Below are positions 33,505 to 42,361 of a DNA stretch of 64,000 nt, piece by piece (position 1 is the stretch's first letter; each line of letters begins with the position of its first letter). The notes under the pieces are model-generated. The model was given only the letters and a program-made list of their open reading frames with translations. It was not told where the DNA came from and ran no database searches. The stretch lies in the NCBI GenBank assembly GCA_024228575.1, contig JAAETH010000466.1, positions 1 to 64,000 of the forward strand. Direction: 5' to 3'. Position numbers and translations under genes: made by a program. Origin of the DNA: Actinomycetes bacterium. GTDB taxonomy: Bacteria > Actinomycetota > Acidimicrobiia > Acidimicrobiales > Poriferisodalaceae.

Positions 33505-34026
33505 TCAGAGCGACAACAGACGCCAGGCGTGAGGAGCCTGGAGGCCGCTCACCGTGATCTCGATATCGCGGGTGGATGCAGAGTCCACCGAAGTCGCTGT
33601 GCAGACGAACGTGCCACCGATCGGTTCGATCTTGTAGAGCGTCTCCGCGTCGGCACCACACGTGACGGCGATCGTCGTTCCGAGCCCAAACGTCAGATCG
33701 GCGGCGACATCGGCCTCGACCTGGGACAAGACCACGATGGCGTTCTGCTGATCGAACCGCGCCGATCCGTCACCATCGATGGTGACCCCGACGAGGAGTC
33801 GACCGTCGCCGTTGGAAACCCCGGCAGCGCACTGGAAGCTCGCTCCCACTTCCACGACGGCTTCTTCGCTGCACTCGATGTCCTCGAGCACAAAATTCTC
33901 ATCTGTCTGGGTCATGAACACGTCGCTCATCTGAGCCTCGAGCTCTTCGAGTTTCGACGAACCACCGCAGGCCGAGGTGACCAGAAGGAACACCATCAGT
34001 GGCAGAACCCTCGACCACGGCTTCAT
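33505..34026 (-). CDS. DUF4333-like lipoprotein
   Basis: A 173-residue lipoprotein with signal peptide MKPWSRVLPLMVFLLVTSAC and lipobox TSAC. The mature part has the pattern of DUF4333 domains of actinobacteria: KLEELEAQMSDVF, then CSEEAVVEVGASFQCAA with paired cysteines. A second diverged copy of similar shape may follow (AAGLTFGLGTTIAVTCGAD-type region with two cysteines). Function of the family is unknown. It is divergent from the TPP riboswitch transcript. Confidence 0.75.
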   Translation of the reverse strand: MKPWSRVLPLMVFLLVTSACGGSSKLEELEAQMSDVFMTQTDENFVLEDIECSEEAVVEVGASFQCAAGVSNGDGRLLVGVTIDGDGSARFDQQNAIVVLSQVEADVAADLTFGLGTTIAVTCGADAETLYKIEPIGGTFVCTATSVDSASTRDIEITVSGLQAPHAWRLLSL

Positions 34027-34090
34027 ACCTGGGACCTCACCAGCCAGAGGATAGGGAGCCAGAACACCGGTGTCGAGTCAGCGTGCGCGA

Positions 34091-34096
34091 ACTATG
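34091..34096 (+). promoter_or_regulatory. Possible -10 element of the thiamine transport transcript
   Basis: TATGCT lies about 15 bases before the first paired base of the TPP riboswitch, at the right distance for a start near 34103. A clear -35 hexamer is not visible; TGTCGA at 34071 is the nearest candidate. Confidence 0.35.
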
Positions 34097-34107
34097 CTCA
34101 TCTGTGC

Positions 34108-34206
34108 ACCTTGGGGAGCTCGTGAGAGTCGGGCTGAGAGGGCGACCAGCACGAACGCACCGTCGCCGACCCCTTGAACCTGTCCGGGTAATGCCGGCGT
34201 AGGGAA
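34108..34206 (+). promoter_or_regulatory. TPP riboswitch (THI element)
   Basis: The conserved core is readable: GGGGAGC at 34111, GGGCTGAGAGGG around CTGAGA (34132-34137), ACCCCTTGAACCTG, then CCGGGTAATGCCGGCGTAGG and GGAA. These are the pyrimidine- and pyrophosphate-sensing arms of thiamine diphosphate riboswitches. It ends about 30 bases before the thiB start, so it most likely controls ribosome access or transcription of thiBP by thiamine diphosphate level. Confidence 0.95.
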
Positions 34207-34235
34207 CCGGTCATCGGCCGGGAAAGGACCACGAA

Positions 34236-35315
34236 ATGACGTTCCACCCACGGACCACACTGCGCTCACCCCTCGTCGCTGCCTCGATCATCGCCGTGTT
34301 CGCACTGCTGACAGCGTGCGGGTCAGATGACCAGGACAAGACCGCGACCGAGGTCGTGACGCTCGTGACCCACGAATCGTTCGCTCTCAGCGACGATGTC
34401 CTCGCCCAATTCACCGCCGACACCGGCTATCGGATCGAGATTCTCGCCGCCGGCGACGCCGGAACGATGCTCAACCAATCGATCCTCACAGCCGGCGATC
34501 CCCTCGGTGACGTGATCTTCGGTGTCGACAGCACCTTCTTGTCGCGAGCCCTCGACGCCGAGCTCACGGTGCCCCACCAATCCCCACTTCTCGCCCAGAT
34601 ACCCGACTCGTTCCAGCTCGACAAGTCCAATCGACTGCTCCCTGTGGACGTCGGCGACGTCTGTCTCAACTTCGATGTTCAGTGGTTCACAGACGCGGCC
34701 ATCGAGCCGCCCACAAACCTCGCCGACCTGACCAGGGCGACATACAAGGACTTGCTCGTCGTCCAGAACCCAGCCACGTCGTCCCCGGGCCTGGCATTCG
34801 CCCTCGCTACCATCGCCGAGTTTGGCACCGACGGCGACTACGACTGGCTCGACTACTGGGCGGAGCTCAGTGACAACGGCGTCAAGATCCAGCCGGGCTG
34901 GAGCGAGGCGTACTACACCGACTTCACGCTCTACGGAGGCGACCGGCCGATTGTTGTGTCGTATGCGACAAGCCCTCCCGCCGAGGTCTACTTCGCAGAT
35001 CCGCGTCCCGAGTCGGCACCGAGTGCCGTGGTGGAGGCAAGCTGCTATCGCCAACACGAGTTCGTCGGTGTGCTCGCCGGAACCGACAACCCCGAGGGAG
35101 CCAGGGCATTCGTCGATTTCCTCCTGTCGGTGACCGCCCAGCAGGACATCCCCTGGAACATGTTCGTGTTCCCTGTGAACGAACTTGCCGAGGTGCCTGC
35201 CGAATTCAGCGAGCACTCCTTGGTGCCGTCCAATCCGTTGTCGGTGCCCTCTCAAGACATCGAAGCGAACCGCGAGTCATGGATCCAGCAATGGTCGGAA
35301 ACGGCGATCGGCTGA
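34236..35315 (+). CDS. thiB: Thiamine ABC transporter substrate-binding lipoprotein
   Basis: A 359-residue exported binding protein with signal peptide and lipobox LLTAC. The mature protein matches ThiB: VTLVTHESFALSDDVLAQF, GVDSTFLSRAL, PVDVGDVCLNFD, LVVQNPATSSPGLAFALAT and GVKIQPGWSEAYYTDF. It captures thiamine, or its phosphates, outside the membrane and hands it to ThiP. Control by the TPP riboswitch directly upstream confirms the substrate. The permease gene starts 4 bases after the stop. Confidence 0.95.
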   Translation: MTFHPRTTLRSPLVAASIIAVFALLTACGSDDQDKTATEVVTLVTHESFALSDDVLAQFTADTGYRIEILAAGDAGTMLNQSILTAGDPLGDVIFGVDSTFLSRALDAELTVPHQSPLLAQIPDSFQLDKSNRLLPVDVGDVCLNFDVQWFTDAAIEPPTNLADLTRATYKDLLVVQNPATSSPGLAFALATIAEFGTDGDYDWLDYWAELSDNGVKIQPGWSEAYYTDFTLYGGDRPIVVSYATSPPAEVYFADPRPESAPSAVVEASCYRQHEFVGVLAGTDNPEGARAFVDFLLSVTAQQDIPWNMFVFPVNELAEVPAEFSEHSLVPSNPLSVPSQDIEANRESWIQQWSETAIG

Positions 35316-35319
35316 ATTC

Positions 35320-36969
35320 GTGAAGCCAGTGGCCGCAGGCTTTCTTCGGCTGGGACGAACAGCGACGCTTGCCATCGTCGGTATCCCCGTGATCTTTCTG
35401 GCTAGCTTCTTCGTGTTCCCGGTTGGAACCATCATGTGGCGCGGGTTCAGCCACGATGGTGGGTTCGACATGTCGACCACCATCGACGTGCTGACGAGCC
35501 ATCGCTGGTGGCGGGTGGCCTGGTTCACCACATGGCAGGCCGTGGTCTCTACCGTGGCCACCCTGGCTGTCGGCATCCCCATCGCCGGCGTGCTGGCCAG
35601 GTACGACGTTCCGGCCTCACGTCTCGTCAGAGCACTCACAACCGTGCCATTCGTAATGCCCACCATCGTGATCGCCACGGCATTCATAGCCGTCTTCGAC
35701 TCACTCGGTCCGGTCGGGGACGCTCTGAAGAACAGCGCCGCTGCCGTGATCTTGGCCCATGTCTACCTCAACCTCGCCGTCGTCATTCGAGCGCTGGCCG
35801 ATCCGTGGTCGCGGCTCGATCACTCCGTTGAGGAGGCGGCACGGACCCTCGGGATGGGGGCGATTCGCACCGTCATGACGGTTACGTTGCCGCGTCTGCG
35901 CCTCGCTATCGGGGCGGCGGCGGCAATCGTCTTCCTATTCACCTTCACCAGCTTCGGAATCGTCCTCTTCCTCGGCGGGCCGACGCGCACCACGCTCGAA
36001 GTCGAGACCTACATCCAGACGACAAGTTACCTGCAACTCGATGTCGCTTCTGTCCTCGCATTGACCCAGATATCGATCGTCGTCGCAACTCTCGCCACCC
36101 AACGACTGTTGACCAATCGCGCCGCCACCGCACAGCAGATGGCCGCACCCGCCAAGCTGCGACGACCGATCAGCGGCCCCCGCGACGTCGGTCTCGTGCT
36201 CGCGACCGTCGGCGCTGCAACGGTTGTTCTGCTCGCGCCGATGTTTGTCCTCGTCTGGAGGTCTGTCCGCCTCGACGGGGCGTTCACACTGTCGAACTAC
36301 GCCAGGCTGTGGGACACATCGACTGTGATGCTGGCAACCCCTGCCGAGGCGATCTGGAACTCGTTCTCGATTGCGGTTGTGGCAATGCTGTTGGCGCTGA
36401 CGATAGGAACCCTTGCGACGATCGGAGTCGCCTACGGCGAGGGGTGGATCGCCTCGATACTCGACACAGCCCTGATGGTCCCGCTGGGCACATCGGCTGC
36501 GACACTCGGATTCGGGTTCCTGATCGCCCTGGACGAGCCGCCGTTGGACTTGCGAACATCGGCCGCGTTGGTGCCGATCGCCCACGCTCTCATCGGCATT
36601 CCTTTCGTCATGCGCCTCTTGGTACCCACGGTGCGATCGATCGACCCGAAACTCAGGGAGACCGCCCTGCTGTTGGGCCAATCACGCCTGCAGGTGTGGA
36701 TTCGAGTTGATGCCCCCGTCGTCAAGCGGGCGCTGTTCGCAGCCGCAGGGTTCGCCTTTGCAGTGTCGTTGGGCGAGTTCGGAGCAACCGCCTTCATCGC
36801 CAGGCCGGACCGTCCGACAATTCCCACCGCGATCATGCGATACCTGGGTCGCCCAGGCCCCACCAACGTCGGGCAGGCGATGGCGATGGCGACGATCCTC
36901 ATGGTGGTAACGACGGTGGCCGTGGCGGCGATCGAAACCAACAGGGTCAACAACACCGGCGATTTCTGA
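35320..36969 (+). CDS. thiP: Thiamine ABC transporter permease
   Basis: A 549-residue membrane protein made of two fused permease halves with about 12 helices. Each half has an EAA loop: SVEEAARTLGMGAIRTVMTVTLP in the first and the KLRETALLLGQSRLQVWIRV region in the second. This double arrangement is typical of ThiP and of iron/thiamine permeases. The start is GTG 35320, just after thiB. No ATPase gene (thiQ) follows; the next gene is convergent thiD. The ATPase must be elsewhere or shared. Confidence 0.92.
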   Translation: MKPVAAGFLRLGRTATLAIVGIPVIFLASFFVFPVGTIMWRGFSHDGGFDMSTTIDVLTSHRWWRVAWFTTWQAVVSTVATLAVGIPIAGVLARYDVPASRLVRALTTVPFVMPTIVIATAFIAVFDSLGPVGDALKNSAAAVILAHVYLNLAVVIRALADPWSRLDHSVEEAARTLGMGAIRTVMTVTLPRLRLAIGAAAAIVFLFTFTSFGIVLFLGGPTRTTLEVETYIQTTSYLQLDVASVLALTQISIVVATLATQRLLTNRAATAQQMAAPAKLRRPISGPRDVGLVLATVGAATVVLLAPMFVLVWRSVRLDGAFTLSNYARLWDTSTVMLATPAEAIWNSFSIAVVAMLLALTIGTLATIGVAYGEGWIASILDTALMVPLGTSAATLGFGFLIALDEPPLDLRTSAALVPIAHALIGIPFVMRLLVPTVRSIDPKLRETALLLGQSRLQVWIRVDAPVVKRALFAAAGFAFAVSLGEFGATAFIARPDRPTIPTAIMRYLGRPGPTNVGQAMAMATILMVVTTVAVAAIETNRVNNTGDF

Positions 36970-36975
36970 AGCCGG

Positions 36976-37764
36976 TCACGCTTGGGCGTAGCCGACCGAT
37001 GGACGACCCTTGCCGCGCGGGTTCTGAACGCCTCGTGCTACCGCCTCGACAACAACGCCGCGCGCTGCCTCGTAGGCGTCGGCCGGGTCGTACCCGAGAC
37101 TGCCCAGAGCCGCTAGGGCGCTGGACAACACATCGCCCGTTCCCCGCATCGGCGACACGCCGAGGCGGGGTCGAGCGCTGAACCCACGACCGACCTCACC
37201 TGCGATCACATCAACAACCTCTTCGCGATCTGCTGTGCCGCCCGTGACGACGGCCGAACGGGCACCCATCTCGACAAATGTGTCGGCCGCGCTCGCCGCC
37301 TGCTCGTCGGTGTCGATCGGACGGCCCAACAGCAATGCTGCCTCAGCACGATTCGGCGTAAAGAACCACGACCGGGCCACCAGCTCTTGGGTGTAGATGG
37401 CGTCGATCTCCTTCGACAGGATCCGCTCGCCGGTTCCCGATACCAAGACGGGATCGACCACCAGACGTTCGATCCTCGAACCGACACATGCGACGACTGC
37501 GGCAGCAAGCTCGGCCGACCACAACATCGCCAGCTTGGCAGAAGCCGGTGCCAGATCGTCCAACACCGAACGGAGCTGAGTCGCCACCAGGTCGACAGCC
37601 ACCGGGTCGGCGCGATCGAAGCTGGAGGTGGTTTGTGCGGTTAGGACGGTGGCGACCACCGCGGGATGAACACCAAGGCTCGACACGACTGCCACATCGA
37701 CCGCCAAGCCGGCGGTACCGGTCGGATCGAGGCCTCCTACGAGGAGTGATATTGGCGATGACAT
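36976..37764 (-). CDS. thiD: Hydroxymethylpyrimidine (phosphate) kinase
   Basis: Phosphorylates HMP and HMP phosphate in thiamine pyrimidine synthesis or salvage. The 262-residue ribokinase-fold protein begins SLLVGGLDPTGTAGLAVDV, close to the usual GSDxSGGAG segment. It has the central VDPVLVSGTGERIL and TPNRAEAALLLG, and ends in the ATP-site LGVSPMRGTGDVLSSALAA, where the usual TxHGTGC is replaced by MRGTGD. It is convergent with thiP, 6 bases apart. The altered motifs leave room for a related sugar or pyridoxal kinase role, but the location favours ThiD. Confidence 0.78.
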   Translation of the reverse strand: MSSPISLLVGGLDPTGTAGLAVDVAVVSSLGVHPAVVATVLTAQTTSSFDRADPVAVDLVATQLRSVLDDLAPASAKLAMLWSAELAAAVVACVGSRIERLVVDPVLVSGTGERILSKEIDAIYTQELVARSWFFTPNRAEAALLLGRPIDTDEQAASAADTFVEMGARSAVVTGGTADREEVVDVIAGEVGRGFSARPRLGVSPMRGTGDVLSSALAALGSLGYDPADAYEAARGVVVEAVARGVQNPRGKGRPSVGYAQA

Positions 37765-37791
37765 CGGAGCTGAGCCTACGGTGCATCGTCA

Positions 37792-38802
37792 ATGTCTTCT
37801 CACGTACCAACCGTCGGTGTCATCGCCAACCCATTGTCGGGCCGCGATGTTCGTCGCGTCGCCGCTCGCGGTGCCATCGCCACCAACCAGGACAAACGAA
37901 ACCGAATCGCCCGTTCGATCATCGGGGCCGTGACGGCGGGGGCCCGACGAATAGTCGTCATGGACGAGCCATTCCGTATCGCATCTGGTGCTATCGCCGA
38001 TCTCAAACTCGATGTCGAGATGGACACCCTCGACATCGGGGCCAAGCTGACACCGGACGACACGGTCCGTGCTGCCGAGGCGATGCGCGACATGGGTGTA
38101 GACGTGTTGATCGTGCTCGGCGGCGACGGCACGAACCGCACGATTGCGACCGTTTGGCCCGACGTGACACTGGTACCGATGTCGACCGGCACCAACAATG
38201 TGTTCCCAACGGGCGTCGAGCCGACCATCGCCGGCGCTGCGGCAGGTCTCGTGGCATCGGGCAAGGTCGACGCAGGGGTTGCACCCCAGAGCAAGGTCGT
38301 GCGCATCGAAGTCGACGGTGAACGAGACATCGCCCTCATCGATGCCGTCCACCTGGTCGGCGACTTCGTCGGCAACCGCATGCCCTACGAACCATCGACG
38401 ATCCGAACCCTGGTGCTCAGCCGCGCCGAACCCTCGGCCATCGGGGTCTCGGCCATCGGGGGTCTGGTTCGGCCGTGTGATGGTACGAGCGATATGGGGG
38501 TCGTGGTCGAATGCGGGCCGGGTGGGCGCCCGCTTCGCGCTCCGGTCGCACCTGGGCTCTACCGAACTGTTCCGGTCATCTCGAGCCGAACCGTCGAGCT
38601 GGGCGAGGAGGTCGACATCATGGCCCCCGGGTTGCTGGCCTACGACGGCGACCGGACCCACCGCGTTCGCGATTGTGCCAAGCTGACCATCGTGCGCAAC
38701 GGGCCACGGGTCGTGGACGTCGAGGCTGCCCTCAGCCAGGCGGCCGCCAGTGGCTTGTTCATGACCGACGACTCGATCAGTGGCGACAGCCCCCTTCTCT
38801 GA
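37792..38802 (+). CDS. AcoX-like ATP-NAD kinase family protein
   Basis: A 336-residue protein with an NAD-kinase/diacylglycerol-kinase-like N-terminal domain: VGVIANPLSGRDVRR, LIVLGGDGTNRTIA (the GGDGT motif) and PMSTGTNNVFP. This set matches the AcoX group, found with acetoin catabolism genes but of unproven activity. No acetoin dehydrogenase genes are nearby. Start ATG 37792 lies 27 bases from the divergent thiD start, so the two promoters overlap. The SGNH hydrolase gene follows 70 bases downstream. Confidence 0.8.
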   Translation: MSSHVPTVGVIANPLSGRDVRRVAARGAIATNQDKRNRIARSIIGAVTAGARRIVVMDEPFRIASGAIADLKLDVEMDTLDIGAKLTPDDTVRAAEAMRDMGVDVLIVLGGDGTNRTIATVWPDVTLVPMSTGTNNVFPTGVEPTIAGAAAGLVASGKVDAGVAPQSKVVRIEVDGERDIALIDAVHLVGDFVGNRMPYEPSTIRTLVLSRAEPSAIGVSAIGGLVRPCDGTSDMGVVVECGPGGRPLRAPVAPGLYRTVPVISSRTVELGEEVDIMAPGLLAYDGDRTHRVRDCAKLTIVRNGPRVVDVEAALSQAAASGLFMTDDSISGDSPLL

Positions 38803-38872
38803 CGGGTATCAGCGATCCGCGACACCCCGAGAGGTGGTCAAATTCTCACTCTGCGTCGTATGATTGGATCCC

Positions 38873-40261
38873 GTGAAACGACCGAGACAGCTCGCCATCA
38901 TCGCAGCGGCCCTCGTGGCCTCGACGACCATCGTGAGCGCCATCGCGGACCGAGCCGATGCAACCACACCGAGTGTGGCCGTCGTCGGCGACTCGGTGAT
39001 TCTCGGAGCAGGCACCGAGATGAACGACCGCTTCGATGCCGACTTCGACTTCACGTTCGACGCCGCTGAGTCTCGCAGCACCCTGACGGGTGCCTCGATC
39101 GTCGGCTCACTGACCAACACCGAGGTCGACGTGCTCGTCGTCGCCCTCGGCCACAACGACGCCGGAAACGCCGACATCTTCAGAGCGCGGGCCCAAGCCC
39201 TCCTCGACGCGGCGAACGCTCGCAACATCATCTGGCTGACAATGCGGCGAGATCCGCGCAACACCTTCGACTACACACCAGCCAATCAGGTGCTCCGTGA
39301 ACTGGCGGCGAGCGACGGGCGCATGACCGTTACGGACTGGGACTCGACCGCACGCGACTCCAACCTCACGTGGGACGGCCTGCACCTGACCGGTGCCGGA
39401 GCTGCCTTGATGACCGACCTGGTCGAGTCCGCCATCGAGGCGGCACTCACCACCGATCCGACGGCGACGTGCCGGCCACAGACGAATCCAGCTCCAGCGA
39501 CGAACGTTGCGACAGGAGACGGCTACTGGATTCTCGACAACGCAGGCGAGATCCACCCCGTGGGTGAAGTCGAACACCACGGAGATCTGATCACGCAGTC
39601 GACGGGCTCGTTCCCTGCATCCATGCGGGCGACCCCTTCTGGCGACGGCTACTGGATCGTCGACGAGAACGGCGAGGTTCACACCTTCGGCGACGCCGAA
39701 TTCAAGGGCGACATGCGAGCCGTCGAGTTGAACGCCCCGATCCGACGGCTCGAGACCCCCGAATCTCAGAGCGGATATTGGCTGGTTGCCGCGGATGGCG
39801 GAGTGTTCGCATTCGGCGTCGAGTTCCACGGATCGACCGGAGCGATCGTTCTGAAGGCACCGGTCATCTCTCTGGCCTCCACCGCTGATGGTTTGGGGTA
39901 CTGGTTGGTCGCCTCCGACGGCGGTGTATTCACTTTCGGAACATCGCGGTTCCATGGCTCCACCGGAGCGATGACGCTGAACGCTGCTGTCATCGACATG
40001 GCCGTTCGCCCCGATGGCACCTATTGGCTGTACGCCCACGACGGAGGAGTATTCAGTTTCGGCGCTCCATTCCTCGGCAGCGTTCCCGGCCTCGGGTTGT
40101 GCCAATTGCCAGAGACCGTGGCGATGCGGGTCTCGTCGACGGGCGACGGATACTGGCTCGCTGCCGCCGATGGGAGAGTCTTCGCATTCGGCGATGCTGC
40201 CGACCTCGGAGGGGTCGAGTTGCCAGACGGACGTACGGTGGTCGACATGGCGACCTCTTGA
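38873..40261 (+). CDS. Secreted SGNH/GDSL hydrolase with six GYW repeats
   Basis: A 462-residue exported protein. A signal peptide (KRPRQLAIIAAALVASTTIV) precedes an SGNH hydrolase domain (~30-200) with block I VVGDSVILGAG, the Asn block ALGHNDAG and the Asp-His block WDGLHLTGAG. From ~217 there are six repeats of about 42 residues (GYWILDNAGEIHPVG, then GYWLVASDGGVFTFG and similar), the same type as in the subtilase. Likely an esterase or deacetylase acting on surface or environmental glycans, with the repeats as a binding module. The GTG at 38873 begins the signal peptide. Confidence 0.88.
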   Translation: MKRPRQLAIIAAALVASTTIVSAIADRADATTPSVAVVGDSVILGAGTEMNDRFDADFDFTFDAAESRSTLTGASIVGSLTNTEVDVLVVALGHNDAGNADIFRARAQALLDAANARNIIWLTMRRDPRNTFDYTPANQVLRELAASDGRMTVTDWDSTARDSNLTWDGLHLTGAGAALMTDLVESAIEAALTTDPTATCRPQTNPAPATNVATGDGYWILDNAGEIHPVGEVEHHGDLITQSTGSFPASMRATPSGDGYWIVDENGEVHTFGDAEFKGDMRAVELNAPIRRLETPESQSGYWLVAADGGVFAFGVEFHGSTGAIVLKAPVISLASTADGLGYWLVASDGGVFTFGTSRFHGSTGAMTLNAAVIDMAVRPDGTYWLYAHDGGVFSFGAPFLGSVPGLGLCQLPETVAMRVSSTGDGYWLAAADGRVFAFGDAADLGGVELPDGRTVVDMATS

Positions 40262-40291
40262 GCACGCCCCCGTCGTGTCGACTTGCCATGA

Positions 40292-40591
40292 ATGGACCTG
40301 AGCGTGATCGGATCCCAACCGGCCATTGCATCGGCGCTGGCCGCCGCGGCCGGACTGCTGGCGCTGGTGTACCGAAGACCCGCCGCGAAACAGTCCGCCG
40401 CTGACAAGGCCAGAGAACGCTGGCAGACCCAAACGGCTGCAACCTGCCTGGAACGGGCTGCTGAGCTCGTCGAACACGAGATCGAACTCGCCGAGGCGGT
40501 CGATCTGACCACTGGCGACAAGACGATCGAACTCGATTCAGATCAGGTGGATCTCCGCTCACCTCACCCGCGTGGCACCATGCGTCCGTGA
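40292..40591 (+). CDS. Small N-terminally anchored hypothetical protein
   Basis: A 99-residue protein with an N-terminal hydrophobic segment (AIASALAAAAGLLALVY) followed by a charged, helical region rich in Ala, Glu and Lys (ADKARERWQTQTAATCLERA) and an acidic tail. No family is recognised. The stop overlaps the aminotransferase start by 4 bases (GTGA), which supports translation. Confidence 0.6.
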   Translation: MDLSVIGSQPAIASALAAAAGLLALVYRRPAAKQSAADKARERWQTQTAATCLERAAELVEHEIELAEAVDLTTGDKTIELDSDQVDLRSPHPRGTMRP

Positions 40592-41754
40592 ACCAGAGTT
40601 CAGCTCGACGCCTGCCACCCAGGGCACACATCGAGCCATTCCACGTCATGGAAGTCATGCGCTCGGCCGCGGCCCGCGCTGCCGCCGGAGCCGACGTTGT
40701 ACATCTCGAGGTGGGCCAACCCGGAACTCGTGCCCCGTCGGGGGTCATCACCGCGGCACACCGCGCACTCGACGATGACGTACTCGGCTACACGGTCGCC
40801 CTCGGCGACGACACCTTGCGTCATTCCATAGCCGGCCACTATCGAGACTGGTACGACGTGTCGGTCGACGCCGACCGCATCGTCGTCACACAGGGCAGTT
40901 CTGGTGCATTCGTTCTGACCTTCCTGGCCGCATTCGCGCCCGGCAGCCGGGTAGCGATCCCGGCACCCGGCTATGCGGCCTATCGCAACATGTTGGTCGC
41001 TCTCGACATCGAGCCGGTGATCATCGAAGTCGGTGCAGGCGCCGAGTATGTGTTGACCCCGGATCATCTCGCATCGGCGGGTCACCTCGACGGGGCCATC
41101 ATCGCAAGCCCCAACAACCCCACGGGCACGATGTTGGACGAAGATCAGCTGATGGATCTGGCTTCGTGGTGCGACCACAACGGAGTGACCCTCGTCAGCG
41201 ACGAGATCTACCACGGAATCACGTTCGGAAACCGAGCTCACACGGCGATCGACCTTCCAGGCCAGCCAATAGTCGTGAACAGCTTCTCGAAGTACTTCTC
41301 CATGACCGGTTGGCGACTCGGCTGGGTAATCCTCCCCGCCGATCTCCTCACACCCGTCGAGCGACTGGCCCAGAACCTGACCATCGCCCCTCCGACGCTG
41401 GCCCAAATTGCTGCCCGCGCGGCCTTCGACTGCCACGATGAGCTGCGCCGCAACGTCGCCCTCTATGAGGAACACCGCTCCCAGCTTCTCAGCGCCCTGA
41501 CCGACCTCGGATTCCTCCAGCTGGCGCCCGCTGACGGGGCGTTCTACGTCTGGTCCGACGTCAGCCATCTGACCGACGACAGCCAGGTGTTGTGCCGCAC
41601 ATGGCTCGACGAACTCGGCGTAGCCACCACCCCTGGGCTCGACTTCGACCCAAACCACGGCCACCGATTCATCCGATTCAGCTACGCGGGCACCACGCGC
41701 GACATCACGGAGGCGATCGATCGCATCGCGACCTGGCTCGACGTGCAACGATGA
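40588..41754 (+). CDS. Class I/II PLP-dependent aminotransferase
   Basis: A 388-residue cytoplasmic enzyme of the aspartate aminotransferase fold. Landmarks are VGQPGTRAPSGV near the N-terminus, ASPNNPTGTMLDEDQL, LVSDEIYHGITFG and the Schiff-base lysine in NSFSKYFSMTGWRLGW, with a C-terminal RFIRFSYAGTTRDI. Amino-acid specificity cannot be assigned. The GTG start overlaps the preceding small gene by 4 bases, and a zinc-ribbon gene follows 4 bases after the stop, so a short operon runs 40292-42361. Confidence 0.92.
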   Translation: MNQSSARRLPPRAHIEPFHVMEVMRSAAARAAAGADVVHLEVGQPGTRAPSGVITAAHRALDDDVLGYTVALGDDTLRHSIAGHYRDWYDVSVDADRIVVTQGSSGAFVLTFLAAFAPGSRVAIPAPGYAAYRNMLVALDIEPVIIEVGAGAEYVLTPDHLASAGHLDGAIIASPNNPTGTMLDEDQLMDLASWCDHNGVTLVSDEIYHGITFGNRAHTAIDLPGQPIVVNSFSKYFSMTGWRLGWVILPADLLTPVERLAQNLTIAPPTLAQIAARAAFDCHDELRRNVALYEEHRSQLLSALTDLGFLQLAPADGAFYVWSDVSHLTDDSQVLCRTWLDELGVATTPGLDFDPNHGHRFIRFSYAGTTRDITEAIDRIATWLDVQR

Positions 41755-41758
41755 TCCG

Positions 41759-41980
41759 GTGACCGAATTCTCCCTCGCCGAAGACTACGACCCGAACGCT
41801 CCACTGGCGTTCGACTGCCCACGCTGTCACCACGCCACCGAAGAGGCCTTCTACGGTCCTTGCCGGAACTGCCGACGCGAGCTGACGGCTCAACTCGGCG
41901 GCGAGCGACGCAAGATTGTGACCACCGACTACGAACCGAAGATGAACGTGGTGCCCAACCAGATAGCCACCAAGGAGTAG
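41759..41980 (+). CDS. Small zinc-ribbon protein
   Basis: A 73-residue soluble protein with two CxxC pairs, FDCPRCHHATEEAFYGPCRNC, which would bind one zinc. The rest is charged and has no known motif. The GTG start at 41759 is 4 bases from the aminotransferase stop; the next gene starts 3 bases after its own stop. Role unknown; such ribbons often mediate nucleic-acid or protein contacts. Confidence 0.7.
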   Translation: MTEFSLAEDYDPNAPLAFDCPRCHHATEEAFYGPCRNCRRELTAQLGGERRKIVTTDYEPKMNVVPNQIATKE

Positions 41981-41983
41981 CCG

Positions 41984-42361
41984 GTGACCACACATGCCGA
42001 TCTGGTCGAGTGGTGTCTCGCCCAACCCGAGTCCGAGTCGACCAGACCATTCGGACCCGATGTGGCGGTGTTCAAGATCGCAGGCAAGATGTTCGCTCTG
42101 GTCCCCGATGCCGCAAATCCGGCGACCATCTCGCTGAAGGGCGACCCGCTCGACAACGAGCGGCTGCGTCACAAACACACATCGGTGACCAGCGGTTATC
42201 ACCTGAACAAGAAGCACTGGAACACCATCACGTGCGATGGTGATGTCGGCAATGCCGAGATCCGCGAACTGATCGAGGACAGCTACGACCTGGTGGTCGA
42301 TTCGTTACCGAAGAAACACAGGTTGCGGATACAGGGACAGGTGCGAACTCAGGAGCCTTGA
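41984..42361 (+). CDS. MmcQ/YjbR-family protein
   Basis: A 125-residue CyaY-fold protein: LVEWCLAQPESESTRPFGPD, VAVFKIAGKMFALV, LKGDP and GYHLNKKHWNTI are the family landmarks, ending in IEDSYDLVVDSLPKKHR. Members are described as DNA-binding, but their cellular role is unclear. GTG start at 41984. The last 13 bases overlap the 3' end of the convergent peptidase gene. Confidence 0.9.
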   Translation: MTTHADLVEWCLAQPESESTRPFGPDVAVFKIAGKMFALVPDAANPATISLKGDPLDNERLRHKHTSVTSGYHLNKKHWNTITCDGDVGNAEIRELIEDSYDLVVDSLPKKHRLRIQGQVRTQEP

